Below are positions 1 to 13,000 of a stretch of 64,000 nt of DNA, one piece after another. Position 1 is the stretch's first letter. Each line of letters begins with the position of its first letter. Origin of the DNA: Phoronis australis (lineage: Eukaryota > Phoronida > Phoronidae); NCBI GenBank assembly GCA_002633005.1, contig NMRA01000013.1, forward strand, positions 446,347 through 510,346, written 5' to 3'. The translations under genes and the position numbers were made by a program. The notes beneath the pieces are model-generated. The model made no database searches. It had not been told where the DNA came from and was given only the letters and a program-made list of their open reading frames with translations.

Positions 1-865
1 GCGTAGAGACAAATACCTCTTCACCACGTATTCACATCTTGCCGTTCACAATTGTTTTATTTTGCATAATTTGTCAATAAGTTGTTGACAGAAAATATTT
101 ATTTTTGGAACAACGTGAACGACCAACTGATAGGGGACTACGTGTATACATGTAACTGCTAGCCCAGATTTTAACGTCACCGATACACTGAAAACGGAAT
201 GCGCAAGGCTACTTTGCTGTAGCCTCAACAGTGGTGATGTCACCGTCTTAGTTCGTGGAAATCGTAACCATAATATGATTTCGAAGTTAGAGCCATCGAA
301 GTCCGTGGGTTTAGGGCATACTGGACCGTGAATTTCGCGTCTGTACTGCAAGGGTCAATACTATGAAAATAAAATCCCTGGAGTGAGAGCTTTTCGCGGT
401 GTAAGAACTCACTCACTAATCCATCATCATGGGCGCGTGACAGGTGACCGGTGATTAACTTAAAAAAAACGCAAAAAGATGCAGTTTGGCGTTACACAAA
501 CAACTTGAAATCAAATGCGGGCGAAGACTGCTAAAAGAGCTGCGTTTACAAAATGAATACAGCGTTGTATTGACCGGGAAGCAACCGATCTAATACATCT
601 TGTTAACGTCACGAGTCAAATTAAAGATCAAATGTAAAGAAAACGTTCACGTTTTTTATCCAAAACTTGTTGCATTGTCCATAATCCAATGTTTACTATT
701 AAAGCTTGCCTTCAACCTTCGAATTAGTGGTATTCCACAACCGACGTGAACTCATGTAACCGAGACAGTAAAACTAGGTTAATTTATTTGACCCTGTGCT
801 AAGACAAATATGCATCGACACGCAAAGTGGTATCAGCCTGACAACCTATTACGCAACTGCTACTC
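1..865. other. No recognisable gene
   Basis: AT-rich sequence with one unremarkable 101-codon open frame on the minus strand (46-351). It has no domain I recognise and no convincing splice context. I see no repeat or RNA gene here. Confidence 0.4.
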
Positions 866-1045
866 TAGCCTAAAAATAGCAGCCGACCAGCTGGTCGGCT
901 GATGGCCGGTCGGCTGAAGGGTCGGCTGGGGAGTCGCCTTATGAGTCGGCACTGCGGGCGGCTGCCGGTCGGCTAATTTTTAGCCGACCGGTCGGCAAAT
1001 TAGACGACCGGTAGACGGCTAGTCGTCGACCAATTTCCGACTGGG
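866..1045. repeat. Palindrome-rich cluster built on AGCCGACC/GGTCGGCT
   Basis: The octamer AGCCGACC and its complement recur many times in about 180 bp. Positions 880-901 form a perfect 22-bp palindrome centred on CAGCTG. Positions 983-996 form a perfect 14-bp palindrome (GCCGACCGGTCGGC). Positions 965-991 are a hairpin with 12-bp arms, CCGGTCGGCTAA and TTAGCCGACCGG. Both ends of the cluster carry the same TAAAAAT-type flank in opposite orientation, which suggests a foldback element. No coding potential is seen. Confidence 0.7.
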
Positions 1046-1967
1046 CGGCCAAAAATTCGTGATGTGTGCTGTATGTGGACGGACAAAATCACCGGATTAA
1101 AACATTTGATAATAGTGATATGCATTGTTTACTTCTAACATGGCTCCGTCATCGAACTTTTATTTAGAAGACCTATCAAGCTTTAACCGACTGGTTATAT
1201 TATTATAGAATCCATAAATATAATTCAAAGCTGCTGCTATTCAATCATATTTTCGTAATTCTGGATAGTTGGAGGACTACCAGCAACTGCAGCAAGTTTC
1301 TGGGTTGCAACTGTTACTCTGCAACAGGTAGTTACTATTTTGACTAAAACAGCCGATCCTGTGCACATTTTTGGTTCACAAGACATTCACAACCCGATTC
1401 GTTGTTGAACGTAATTGGAAGTCCTATCTCAAAACAGCCACCAAATGTGGCCTACCCCAATCATTTATTTCCCAAGGAGTGCGATATCAGCTACTCCTAC
1501 TCTAAATGCACAATGTCACCAAACGTTAGGCGGCCATGCTTGCAACTCGTGAGCATAAAATTGGAAAAGAGCATGCAGAACACCTCCGATCAGTATTTTC
1601 ATACCCTTATATTATCTCTCGGAGGTGTTCCATTTCTGCCTAGCAAACTCAAGTCATACATGCATCAGCAAAATTGTTTAGTAAAGAAAGGGCTAAAATC
1701 ATTGCTCTGGCCTCATTTGCACCCGACGGTAATTCTTAATCCTTAGTCGGCTACCGGATGCACTGAACTCTTACCACTGGGATGTCCTGCTACGGCGACG
1801 GTAATCACGACTCGCATGACGATCATGGTGATATGACAATGGGGCTATTCGGAAAATCTTCAATAACTAGAGGGCGTGCGTGTACTAGTGGTGATAGATT
1901 AACAGCCTCGATTTCGCGAGCCCTTTAAATACATGGTGAAATGGCTTGCAGCTGCGCCAACTGAATC

Positions 1968-2951
1968 TGAGATTGCAAGCTTGGCTGAGGCCCGCCTAAG
2001 TCCTACGCCCGGGCCTGCCCGCACTGCCTCCGGCAGCTTGGCTGAGGCCCGCCCAAGTGCTACGCAGGAGCCTGCCCGCGCTTCCTCCTGCAGCTTGGCT
2101 GGTGCCCGCCCAAGTGCTACGCCCGAGCCTGCCCGCGCCGCCTCGGGCAGCTTGGCTGATTCCCGCCCATGTGCTACAACCGAGCCTGCCCGCGCCGGCT
2201 CCGGCAGCTTGGCTGAGGCCCGCCCAAGTGCTACGCTCGAGCCTGCCCGCGCTTCCTCCGGCAGCTTGGCTGAGGCCCGCCCAAGTGCTACGCCCGAGGC
2301 TGCCCGCGCTGCCTCCGGCACCTTGGCTGAGGCCCGCCCAAGTCATGGCTACGCCCGAGCCTGCCCGCGCTGCCTCCGGCAGCTTCGCTGAGGCCCGCCC
2401 AAGTGCTACGCCGGAGCCTGCCCGCGCTGCCTCCGGCAGCTTGGCTGGGGCCCGCCCAAGTGCTACGCCCGAGCCTGTCCGCGCTGCCTCCGGCAGCTTG
2501 GCTGGGATCCGCCTAAGTGCTACTGCGGAGCCTGCCGGCGTTGCGTCCGGCATCTTGGCTGGGGCCCGCCTAAGTGCTACGCCGGAGCCTGCCCGGGCTG
2601 CGTCCGGCAGCTTAGCTGGGGCCCACCTAACTGCTACGCCGGAGCCTGCCCGCGCTGCCTCCACCAGCTTGGCTGGGGCCCGCCTAAGTGCTACGCAGGA
2701 GCCTGCCCGCGCTGCCTCCGGTAGCTTGGCTGGGGCCCACCTAAAGAGCTACGCCGGAGGCTGCCCGCGCTGACTCCGGCAGCTTGGCTGGGGCGCGCCT
2801 ATGTGCTACGCCGCAGCCTGCCGCGCTACCTCCGGCAGCTTGGCTGGGACAGCCCGCCTAAGTGCTACGCCCGGCCGGAGCCTGCCTGCGCTGCCTTCGG
2901 CAGCTTGGCTGCGGCCCGCCTAAGTTCTACGCCGGAGCCTGCCTGCGCTGT
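1968..2951. repeat. GC-rich minisatellite, 57-bp unit, about 17 copies
   Basis: Imperfect tandem repeat of a 57-bp unit that includes GCAGCTTGGCTGAGGCCCGC; I count 17 units by the GCTTGGCT landmark. Because 57 is divisible by three and the unit lacks stops in several frames, long open frames appear on both strands (1933-2391 and 2057-2773 plus; 1899-2321 and 1996-2664 minus). A 19-residue Pro/Ala/Arg/Ser-rich period results (for example PARAASGSLAEARPSATPE). Open frames on both strands, no splice context and no recognised domain favour a minisatellite over a gene. The array ends with a short inverted piece of the unit (2951-2979). Confidence 0.85.
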
Positions 2952-2982
2952 ACCTAGGCAGGCTCCGACGTAGCACTTTGGG

Positions 2983-3012
2983 GTTGCCGTTGCCGTTGCC
3001 GTTGCCGCTGCC
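2983..3012. repeat. Hexamer microsatellite (GTTGCC)n
   Basis: Five tandem copies of GTTGCC, the last with one change, immediately after the 57-bp minisatellite. Confidence 0.85.
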
Positions 3013-3026
3013 CTTCGGGTGACGTT

Positions 3027-3614
3027 TTATATTAACCAAAGCGCATTTACAGGGTTTTGACGACAATCACATCGCCAGTCAACCATATGTATGCTTTTTA
3101 TGTTTAAATACAAGGGTGATTGTTCTGTTGGTACTCGATAGAATCATGGGTTGGAAGTGGACAACAAAGTTGATTGCAGAAATATTTTGAATAAATGTAA
3201 GACAACAGCATCAAATTTGGGCCAAGTAAAACTCACGCCTAAAATAAGGCATTGTGATAGATTTAACAAAAGTTAACTAATAGTAAAACTATTTCAAAAT
3301 AAAAACCCTATTACTGCACGACTGCGTGTTGTATGAACATAGTGACTTACTCGACAATGTACGTATTTTAGAAGGAATTGTGATATCGGATTTATTCATA
3401 CCACAGGCAAAGACTTTAAAATAAGTTAGTACTTTGCTGTGTCCGTTGGCCGATATCCTGCTATTATTAATAAGCAATGTCATGGCTGTTCCGTGAATCT
3501 TTTTGATAACTGTGTACAGAAACGTGTTATTGATGTCGTCCAGTGGAATATCCTTCGTGTGGCATTTATTTAATAACCAACGCACATTTCGAAGGTTTTG
3601 ACGGCAATCACCTC
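3027..3614. repeat. Pair of about 50-bp direct repeats flanking 490 bp
   Basis: The segment 3027-3074 (ending GGGTTTTGACGACAATCACATCG) recurs in the same orientation, diverged, at 3565-3614 (ending AGGTTTTGACGGCAATCACCTCG). They could be remnants of a duplicated element or short terminal repeats. The sequence between them has only a 98-codon minus frame (3289-3585) without recognised features. Confidence 0.4.
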
Positions 3615-5172
3615 GTGTTGAACCCAGAACGTTCAGTCCACCTCATATAAGTCCCATGGAAGTAACTTGAAATGAGATCCCGAATGGCACTATTATGCTC
3701 CAGACACCCTGCGTATCGAGGAATTCCACCCTTCTGTACCGATGCGTCTACAGTCTTGTTGCTTAGGATATAACTCGTCATCCTGTCTGAAGTGACTGCA
3801 AAATAGATCTTTCCCTGTACATCTACGAAAATCACCAATCCTGATGTCTTTCTTCTACTTTGGGATGTACACCCCCTCTGCTTTACACCAAGCATCAGCC
3901 TGAGGCAAAATCTTCTGTCTCCATGTGACTCTCAGAAGCTTCCATAGACGTTTCAACAGCCTTGGACACTTGAATAAATCTAATTTCCCTTTACAAAAAC
4001 TTGTTGGGAAGAAAGCATTCCTCTGGTTTAGCAGGATATGGTCTCCTTGAACCTGAAATAATTTGTGCTCGGGGTATACTCAAACTTAAATTTTCCCCAT
4101 TTGAATTCTTTTGTAATTTGAGTATGAAAATACGGCTTATGATTACTCTCAACACTCTGTCTCCATCCTTGAAAATAATAATTCCTTATTCAAAAATTAG
4201 CATAATAATATTTTCACACGCAACGCCTTGATTTAAGCAAACTCCTTGAAATCCATACTTTGACAAATAGTCCAAGGCTCGATCTACATGTTGGGGACGA
4301 GGTGACTAGGTGAACTACCCGGGCTGTGTGAAATTTCTGGGTCTAACGGAGACACTGACGCAGTGGTTAGCCAGCTCGCTGTATAAAGACTATAGACAAA
4401 ATCCAAATTCGTTTTATCGTGTCCCTGTCAATAATATAACGGCATGCTAAAGTTTCTTAATGTTCGTACTTCAGGAACATAACAATCACGTGTTTTGTAC
4501 ACAAACGCGCACGCCGCAGATCACATCTCGGAAATTTCCGATTTGACTGATGACAATGAATGAGCAAAATGAAATTAAAGAACGTCGTTTTACAGCTTGT
4601 AAGATTCATAATAAACGTATTTTGAATATTGCAATGCATGTGTTCCAAAATCTAAATAACTTGGGTCCTATATTTTTGTATTTGTGCGCGCCAAATGAAA
4701 GTAATCGTGAGTGTTGCTGTGTTGCAAAATCTCTTATCCTGGGTCGATTTGAAAAATGCAAAAGTTGTACTCATATTTGTTTGCGCTCCTCTTTTCAAAT
4801 ATTACAGTAAAAAGTACGTAAAACTCTCTCCATAAAAAGTACAGTCTGCTACGCTAGATTGTAATCAGATGATCATATCCGCAAGAGCGAAGCCAATTAT
4901 CCTCGCTCGTGACTCGAAGAACAGAGCAGCTAGGCGGGATCCCTTGGATCGTGAGCCGAGCGTGGATAAATACGGTCTAGTTCAATCTGCAAAACCCACC
5001 CCACCTTTTACCCTCATAGGCGGGGTTTGGGCCAATCTTATTTAGTGGAAATGTTTATAGCATAAAAATGATGACTTAGATGGATGTCATTCTTTTCTTT
5101 CTCGACAAATAGAATAATTTTCAGTGTATGTGTCATCAATAGTGGGATAGTCTAGATGTAGGCCTCTATAAT
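3615..5172. other. No recognisable gene
   Basis: Several open frames of 60-95 codons (3608-3895 minus; 4001-4231 plus; 4550-4810 plus). None shows a domain, signal peptide or paired splice sites that I can support. Probably intergenic. Confidence 0.4.
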
Positions 5173-5294
5173 GCAGTGGCGGATCTAGGATATCACAAGG
5201 GGGGCCAACATTTTGTCCGGCTGTAAGCATTTGCACAAACTGAACCACGATTGTAGATGCGCATAGCACCGAAGTGGGGGGAGGTCGGGAGGGN
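5173..5294 (+). repeat. Dispersed repeat, family member 1 (AGTGGCGGATCTAGG)
   Basis: Begins CAGTGGCGGATCTAGGATAT, contains a G run, and ends in a G-rich tract that includes a single unresolved base at 5294. The same sequence, diverged by a few bases, lies in reverse orientation at 39036-39160, so this is an interspersed repeat, probably the 3' part of a retroposon. The N falls in the G run. Confidence 0.7.
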
Positions 5295-5384
5295 TAAATC
5301 CGCCTATGTAATGACAAGGTGAGAATGAAGTCAACAGACGGCGCTCCAAGAATGAGTAAAGAAATGGCGACTAGCAAGCGGCCG

Positions 5385-5750
5385 CCTTCCCGGATTACAC
5401 AACAACACTTGAATCTCGCAGTATTAACCCACAATGCCGCAAACACCTGTCAGACACATTTGCTGTCTCCTTTCGTGCCATTAGAGTTCCACATATTGTT
5501 TAAGTTGTTTGATTTCCAAGTTTTTCTTGGTGCCATTACTCGATCTTCCAATGAAAACAAAGTTGAGCTGCACCTCCGACGTGAAAGTTTGATAACTGTA
5601 CAAATACTGGTGGATGCGTGATTTGAAGTTCTTCGCCTTTCCTACAAGTCACGAAAATGGGCCTAATTTCCAAAACGAGGTCACGTGCTTTCTTATCTCT
5701 GGAGTAAAAAGGCACTGGAGCTCTATCGCCGTGTAATCCGGGACGGTCCT
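5385..5750 (+). mobile_element. Decayed TIR element related to the THAP-like element at 51.0 kb
   Basis: The left end holds CCCGGATTACAC and the right end is GTGTAATCCGGGACGGTCCT, forming an inverted repeat. The interior aligns base for base with long parts of 51016-51420. Matching stretches include CAGGCACATTTGCTG/CAGACACATTTGCTG, GAAAGTTTGATAA and TTTGAAGTTCTTCGCCTTTCC. The open frame of the other copy is broken here. I interpret it as a non-autonomous DNA transposon copy. Confidence 0.6.
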
Positions 5751-7005
5751 ATTTGGACCTTGATGCAAATGGGTTTTTAACACATTGGTGTTATCCTGAA
5801 AGCATGCATACTCTTATTTATCTAGTATTTTTATTCATATATTTTTTCAACAAATTAAAATCAAAGCAATCAAATACAATTTCCGTAGCTTGCGTTACAT
5901 TTTTCACTTTCCAACGACTTGTTATGATTCTATATAACACTCAAACAATACTGCAATTTCTGGTGGCCTTCATAACACCTAAGCATGTCATTCCCCAACG
6001 ATTAACTGTTATAAAACCCTGCAACGCCATCTGAAGGAAGGCTCCCCTTCATAAGGAGATCCACAACAACACGCCACATTACCTGCCTAAACAGGAACGT
6101 GTGAGCCCAGCCGTAGTTAAGTGTATCAAACCAGTTGACATATTGGTGTTTACAAACACCAGTTTCTAACTTCAAGAAAGCAGCTCTTAAAAATATGTAA
6201 CATCTAGGATGACATATATCTTACACCAGTAGAACATGTAGCACCTTTGGAGCCTGCTCATCAACATACCGGAGCAAGGTGTTGGAGAGAAGAGGAGAGA
6301 TTCATTGGACGACCTAATGTAAGCGGATTGGAGAAGTATGACACGTCCTTCCACCTAGCATTCATATCAATTGTGATTTGACTTGATTACTTTTTATATT
6401 TCTTGAACATACATGTAATGGAAGCAAAGGCTATGGGAATGCGTTTGGAGTTATCCAACATTGTGCCCGAAAGGTGGCCTACGAGTCCGCTACTTTGTCA
6501 CTGACACGCAAGAATAATACCAGATATTGTGTAAACCCAGTACATACTTGATGAGCGTAACGACGCTCACCACCCAATCTAATTGGCTGGGAGCGTGTCT
6601 GATAATGGCAGTCTGAGCCTTAACCTCCTCAGTGTTGAACTTCAACAAATTAATGTGCTGGCCCACCGGGTCAGTTATTTGAATATGAGACCACATCCAC
6701 ATGGACCTATACCTGAAAATTTACTGGCCCGGCTGCAAATCCACTGGCCCCAGGCCAGCGCGTATTTCAAACGTTCCTTGCAGCATTGTCGAAAGTAAAA
6801 CAACCTCCAACCAAAGGGCAAAGAAAATGAGACCTGCAAAACCTTGTGACCAAACATAAATTCTCACTTCTAACTGATGTACAGATTACAACCACCACTA
6901 AGATGTTGATAAAGGGTACACTCACAACTTTCAACACTTTCTGACTTTCTATGATTTAAAATTCTAACAAAAAACAATACAATAACAAAACTAAATATCA
7001 TATTG
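5751..7005. other. EOGT 3' flank, no other gene recognised
   Basis: Sequence downstream of the EOGT stop codon (EOGT is on the minus strand). Part of it should be EOGT 3' UTR. I did not find a convincing AATAAA on the minus strand close to the stop. Short open frames (5753-6034 plus; 6490-6702 minus; 6583-6798 plus) have no recognised content. Confidence 0.4.
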
Positions 7006-10000
7006 TCATAGCTCTTCCTTCTGCTGTGAATTTGTAGACTGCTCATTTTTCGACTTCCTCTGCAGGATAAATGTGGGATGGTTTCTGACATGGTTCGCTG
7101 CCTTTAAAATGAGCCGCATAAACTCATCGACATCAAAGGCATAGTTGGTGAACTTCGCGTGAGCACCAAGTGTGGGATGATGGCCCTGAGAAACATAAAT
7201 GCACCATGAGACTGTTTAAAGTTACTGTACAAGCTGCTAAACTGACTGTTTAACACCAAGTTTTTGCAATACGATATCACGTGTATAAGAATGCATAAAT
7301 GTCAGAGCGCTTTCTCCTATGTTACTCAAACCTCACAATGAGTATACAACATTATATCTGTATTGAAAAATGGTTACTATTGCAAGGCTGGTCTCCTCAA
7401 ACATCACTGTTAGTAACACTTCAATGTCATACACAGATTTCTATGACAAATCTCTTATGTGATGTCTAACAGCAACCCAAAACAGAATTGCCTTGAAATC
7501 CTGGCCAATTGTCAAGATACAGTTGTACCACAAATCTGAGAACAAAATGGAAACACGTTGTCCATCACCGTAACTGCATGTAGTTGCATGACATGTGACA
7601 GAGTTTTCAGTTAATAAGGGAAATGGTCAATAAACAGCGATCACGCTCTTTTTACACGAAACCCAATAGAAAAACAACTTGAATCGAAATTCCCATCTAT
7701 GCATTGCATCAAAGACGACACTATCAACAGGCAATAGTCATACAGTTACTACTTAAATTTCCATCCCGCATTTATGTCCTCCACTGTGCCTCACCGCCAA
7801 AGCTCCACCTCCTAAGTCCCACCTTTAAAGCTCCACCTCCAAAAGTCCACCTCCAAAGCTCCACCTCCAAAGCCCCACTTCCAAAGCTCCACTTCCTAAG
7901 CCTCACCTCCAAAGCTCCATCTCCAAAGCTCCACCTCCCATGCACCACATACCTCATCTTCTTGAATCAACTTCTCTTGTTTCTCCCACGTCATGTATAG
8001 GAGACCACGCAGTCGGGCCAGGTCCAAGTAGCAGTTACGATCTTCACAATTATATCTGCAACAATAGGGTCATAGGCGATTCATTACAAGCAGTTTTCCA
8101 ACACACGTGCAAATTTAACAACAGAGGGCAGTGTTATCTGATCAAGCAGTGTACTGTGACCAACGCGGAATGCAGATAAGAATTTGTCCAACTTATTTCT
8201 TCTATTTTTGTAATGCATCACTGGCAGCTATATTTTGATGCAAACAAGGCAATGAAATATATATGCGTTCATATACTGCTTCACATTGCAAGACAAAACG
8301 GAAAAATGAAAATTGCTATGACATGGTTTTAACCGATCTTCTACAACCTCGAACACACCTTCTCAACGCTAGGCTCGTTTTGCATTTCAGTAATCGGTCA
8401 TCTGAGGGGAAAGGTGCTTGTGCCTTTTAGTTGAGGGTAAACTCCCCCCATCACAAACCAATGACACTCTTTGATCGCAGGCCATCATTGGCAATATCTA
8501 AAAGTGATTCTAACTTAGAGGGAAATTTCACGTGATTTTCAAATATTTTTCATGGGAGAACAGCGCCGATATTCAGCCCCAAAATCGAGGCATCAAGGGC
8601 CTGATAGATGTTCAAAGATCATCAAGTTCTTGGTCATTTCAGGCTAAAATACTGAACACAATGGAAGAAGCTTACATTTCAAAGACAACACCCCAATCAG
8701 GCTGGAACAGCAAATGTGTGAGCCCTGCACCATGGATACCGATGAAGATATCTGTGTTGTGCATGATGTCCACTTGTTCTAAGAACTTGTACTGTCTGAA
8801 ATGATGAGCACATAACATGCAGTGTTTGCCTTGTTCTTCTAAAAACAGGGAACCAGTGGACCCACCTTCCAATATTTTTCGCATCCATGAAACTTACTCC
8901 TGAAATCTTTAATAAGTAACACACGAACTTGCAAAGTACCAGTGAGACAAAGTTTTATTTTTCATAATATTCGTCCGACTCTGTTTCGACGCCATTTTTG
9001 TGACTGTGTTATTGAGTTTACGCTCTAAAATTGTAGCAGGATATGCTGACCTACATTGTGATGACCTACTTATGGAGCAACAATGCCATGCGTTTTGACC
9101 TACTTATGGAGCAACAATGCCATGTGTTTTGACATACTTATGGAGTAACAATGCCATGCGTTTGGACTTTGGAAAATGAAACAATCTAGCAATACTGCAA
9201 TGAACGAAAGATATGGTATGGCAATAAAAGAAAAGAACCAAATAAGTTACATTTGTTTTTAGTTTTATTTATCACAACCATTGGACAAAAAGTTGCGTCC
9301 AAGGGGAAACACTCATTGAATCAATTTGCGTCTTTTGCAGTTTGATTGCGTTGAATGACGCAAAAACGCAGCCTCGGCTGAACACAGTAACATGTCATAC
9401 AACAGCTGTGCTGTAACAGGGTCCAGTGCAGTATTTATACAAACGTACGATTTGGCAATATTCGTCCACTTCATTTTAATCAATTGAGAGTATTTCTGGA
9501 GGATGTCCTGCTCAGTCAATGACTGCTTAATATGCATCACCTCGAGACAACTGTTCTACAGCTCATTAGCCTCTCAGATACAGCAGGAAGTTATAGAAAG
9601 CAGCGACAGTCACTGGTGTTAGAGATGTTACAAAACAGACATTAAACACGAACAGTAATTCACAAGCGATGTGAACAAAAATATCATAAAGTGGAACTTC
9701 ACAGCGCTTGTTAATTCTTTGCATTCAACGCACGATCCAGAAAGCACTCTGTGCAGTGGAAAGTTGAAGTGACTTGTACAACTAATAGTATGTACTGGTT
9801 ACAAGAAATCATATTTGGCCTTCATCTACTCATCCCATCTTGTCCAAAAAATTTGAGAAGTAAAATGTAACAATTTTGTAAAATGTAACAACTGCTACAT
9901 TTTAGTCATTGCTACATTTTACATTTAGGTTCCTAAGCCTCTCCTAAAATGTAACAAACTAATACATTTTACTTAGTTCAACCTGAAAACAAATGCATGC

Positions 10001-13000
10001 TTTCACTTCCTTCCACCAAAATGTCTAAGAAATTCGCAACTAAGGTGGTAGACAGAACCCCTCGCCATCAGAAGCTTTGATTTCGCTCCTTTTGTGTGGA
10101 ACGGTGCAATTACCGCATTAGTGATGACTATAAGACCACAAAACAGGCTGACATAAATCAAACTATAGTGGACTAAATCGGGCACTTTTTCTATCAAATT
10201 GGCTTCCGAAATTGAATTCTCTGTAAAAAAAATTGTGGTTTGTTCCCGAAGAAATGCAATAAATATCAGCCAAAATATGATGTAATTGCTTCTGTTGTGC
10301 TTACCAAGGGTAGTGTGTTTATTGTAATGCTGGATACACATTTGGTTTATGACCTGTGAGTGCCAACAAAAGATTGCAAGAGCAGCGCGGAGCATTGAAA
10401 TGCGCCCACGAATGCACTGCACTGAAACGGTGTGCTTTTAGGGGTGTTTATCAGTATCATAAAAGTGGCCTCTAGATGGTGCACAATGATACTTCGAATC
10501 CATCCCAAAATGGAACAAAAAGCTATTTACTACATTTCAAGAAAATTGTCAAGGAACTTCAGAGAAACAGAGGAAACAAAAACAAATAAAATTGCCACTA
10601 GGGGGCACAACATTCGTCAGATCCACCTGAAAGTCGTCGTCTTCCGTTGTCAACTTCATATAAGTACACTTGTTAAGTTTAATAAAGATTCTGCAGAGGG
10701 CTTAGGAGATACAAAATGCCACTACAAGGCACCACAGGAATCAAAGTGGTCAGAAAACCATCCTCAACCGTCCTCTCCACACTACATAATCATCCTAATG
10801 AGTGGTTTGGTTGATAGAGGGGCGGAAGCTAAAAAGGGACTCTAAAATAGTAAAAACGGCCACTACTTGGCACAAAATACCTCGAATAGATCCGAAAACG
10901 GGAGGATAGGGTCACCTCATTAATAGATGCCTATGCGCCAAATTTCATCAAAATCGGTTAAGGACCTTCGGATGCAGTTGCAAACTTAAAAAACTAAAAT
11001 TGCACAGCGTTATTCGGGTCGGTCCGAATTCAGTAGCAGAACTGCCCTATTTGGATGGCCATATTGCTTTTGGTACATAAAATCACTTGTTGCGTGGAGC
11101 CAACTTATTTCGCCTTATTCCTAGAAATAGCGAACTGCCAGTTCTTTCCAAATACAAGTGTCTAATCTCAGCTAGGAGCAAGACAAGACCAGTTTCATAC
11201 CGTAAATGGAACAAATAAAAAGACACAATCTTACTGGAAACAGATTTGTAGCAGTTTTAATACCGCTTGAAACGTGGGGAATATTTTAATGGATTTTAGT
11301 ACCGACGTTCGTCGTTTTACTTTATACTAAGACTAGACTTGTTAACTGTCAGTAACTGCATGGCATTTCAACGCCTATTTTATTATTAAGTTTTAATATT
11401 CAATCTTAGAAGGACCAGTCCAGCATTGTTACTTACTTAGACAGTGTGAAGTCAACCATTTTCACTTCAAACTCCCCAACACTTTTAAGAGCACCAACGA
11501 GCTAAACAGAAAAGACTAATGATCACTAACGGCAACAACACTCAACGAAACAGAATCAAAAACTTGCAAAGTGAAAAACTCAATTGTGTATCTACTGTAA
11601 GACTGAAAAGAAAATCAACTGTCATGCAGTTACAAAATCAAAATTTACAAATGTGTAGTAATTAGATTTTGGGTGAGTCTTAAACCAAAAAATAACTACA
11701 TTCAAACAATTTTACAATATACAAGACACTAAAAACACAGAAGTTTACTACAAATGGGTTCAGAGTTGAAAACCAACAAAACATCAGCACAAATATGGGG
11801 CGATAACTCACCTTATCTTGATTAAGAATTTTTCGATATTTTGTAGATCTGGCTAGAAGGGTGATCCTTATCTTGTGTGACTGGAAAAAAGTATAATTTA
11901 TTAACTTGCCATTCAAGGTCATATTTTTGAAGAGGTCAAAAACAAATTTCTAAGATTATCTTCTGATCATCCAATCTCACAGATGACTGACTGAATTCAT
12001 ATGAAATTTCAGACAATATATACTTCAAACACTCTTTCTTCAAAACGGTGTGAGGAATTGTTTTTCAAATGTTTCGTTTTTACATGAGGGAAATGTTGGC
12101 TTGCTTTTGCATTGAAAAGAACATGGCTATTTTGACAACCAGTGGTTTCATTTCAACGAGAACGTATACCAGATAAATAAACTATCATACACCTCCATAT
12201 AACACATGTTGCATCCAAGACTATTTTTGACAATTTTACAGACTACCAAGTCTATTTTTCAGACTTCGTAAAAAATGAAGTTTCCAAAATTTGTGAAATA
12301 TGATGAATGCCAACATTACCCATGTCCCAAACTTTAGAATGTAGCAAATTCTACCAGAAATTCCGTGTTCCAAATTTTAGAGACTACCAAATTGGAGAAA
12401 TTGTATTCCTTCCAGCAACCAACGGTAAAATAATCGTATGCGTGGCTCAAAATATTTTACAAGTAATCTGACAAAATTTCGTTTTATAATACCATACCAA
12501 CAAAGAGAAAGGAAATATGTCTTATCTACTGACTCGCACACCTCATATGAATGACAGTGAGGGTAAGCCAAATATCGTTAGGGCAACCTTATCTTATGTC
12601 CCATGTTAAACTCACCAACGGGCCATGTTGTCTTACGCCAAGTCGATGAACGACGTGTTGCGAGAACGCACGGAATAGCCCAGTACCTTCACACATGGAG
12701 GACTGTACGATCAAAAAATGAAAGATCGGTTTAGAAGTGATTTCTGGGCTTGCTCAAGAAATTTGGTATCAAGGCTGCGGGTCACATATATCACATTACG
12801 TGTCCAACATGACCCCAGACAATAATGAACTGTCAGTTGTTCCCAAGACCTGAAGCCACCACAAGCATCCGTAATGAGTACGTTGTCTAAATCAAAGGTT
12901 AGATGTCATTTGAGCAGCAAGCAGATTCCACTTATTAATTAAAGATGCATAATTCAACTATGGCGGTGCCATCGTTTTCAAATGTATTGTGGGGTGGTTG

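Noticed and set aside
1933-2773. Long GC-rich open frames (152-238 aa) as a repeat-protein gene
   Set aside because: Equally long frames exist on the opposite strand, the period is a multiple of three, and there is no start, splice or domain evidence. A minisatellite explains all of it.
8697-8924. Overlapping minus frame at EOGT exon 12
   Set aside because: Different frame from the conserved exon and reads through the 3' splice site.
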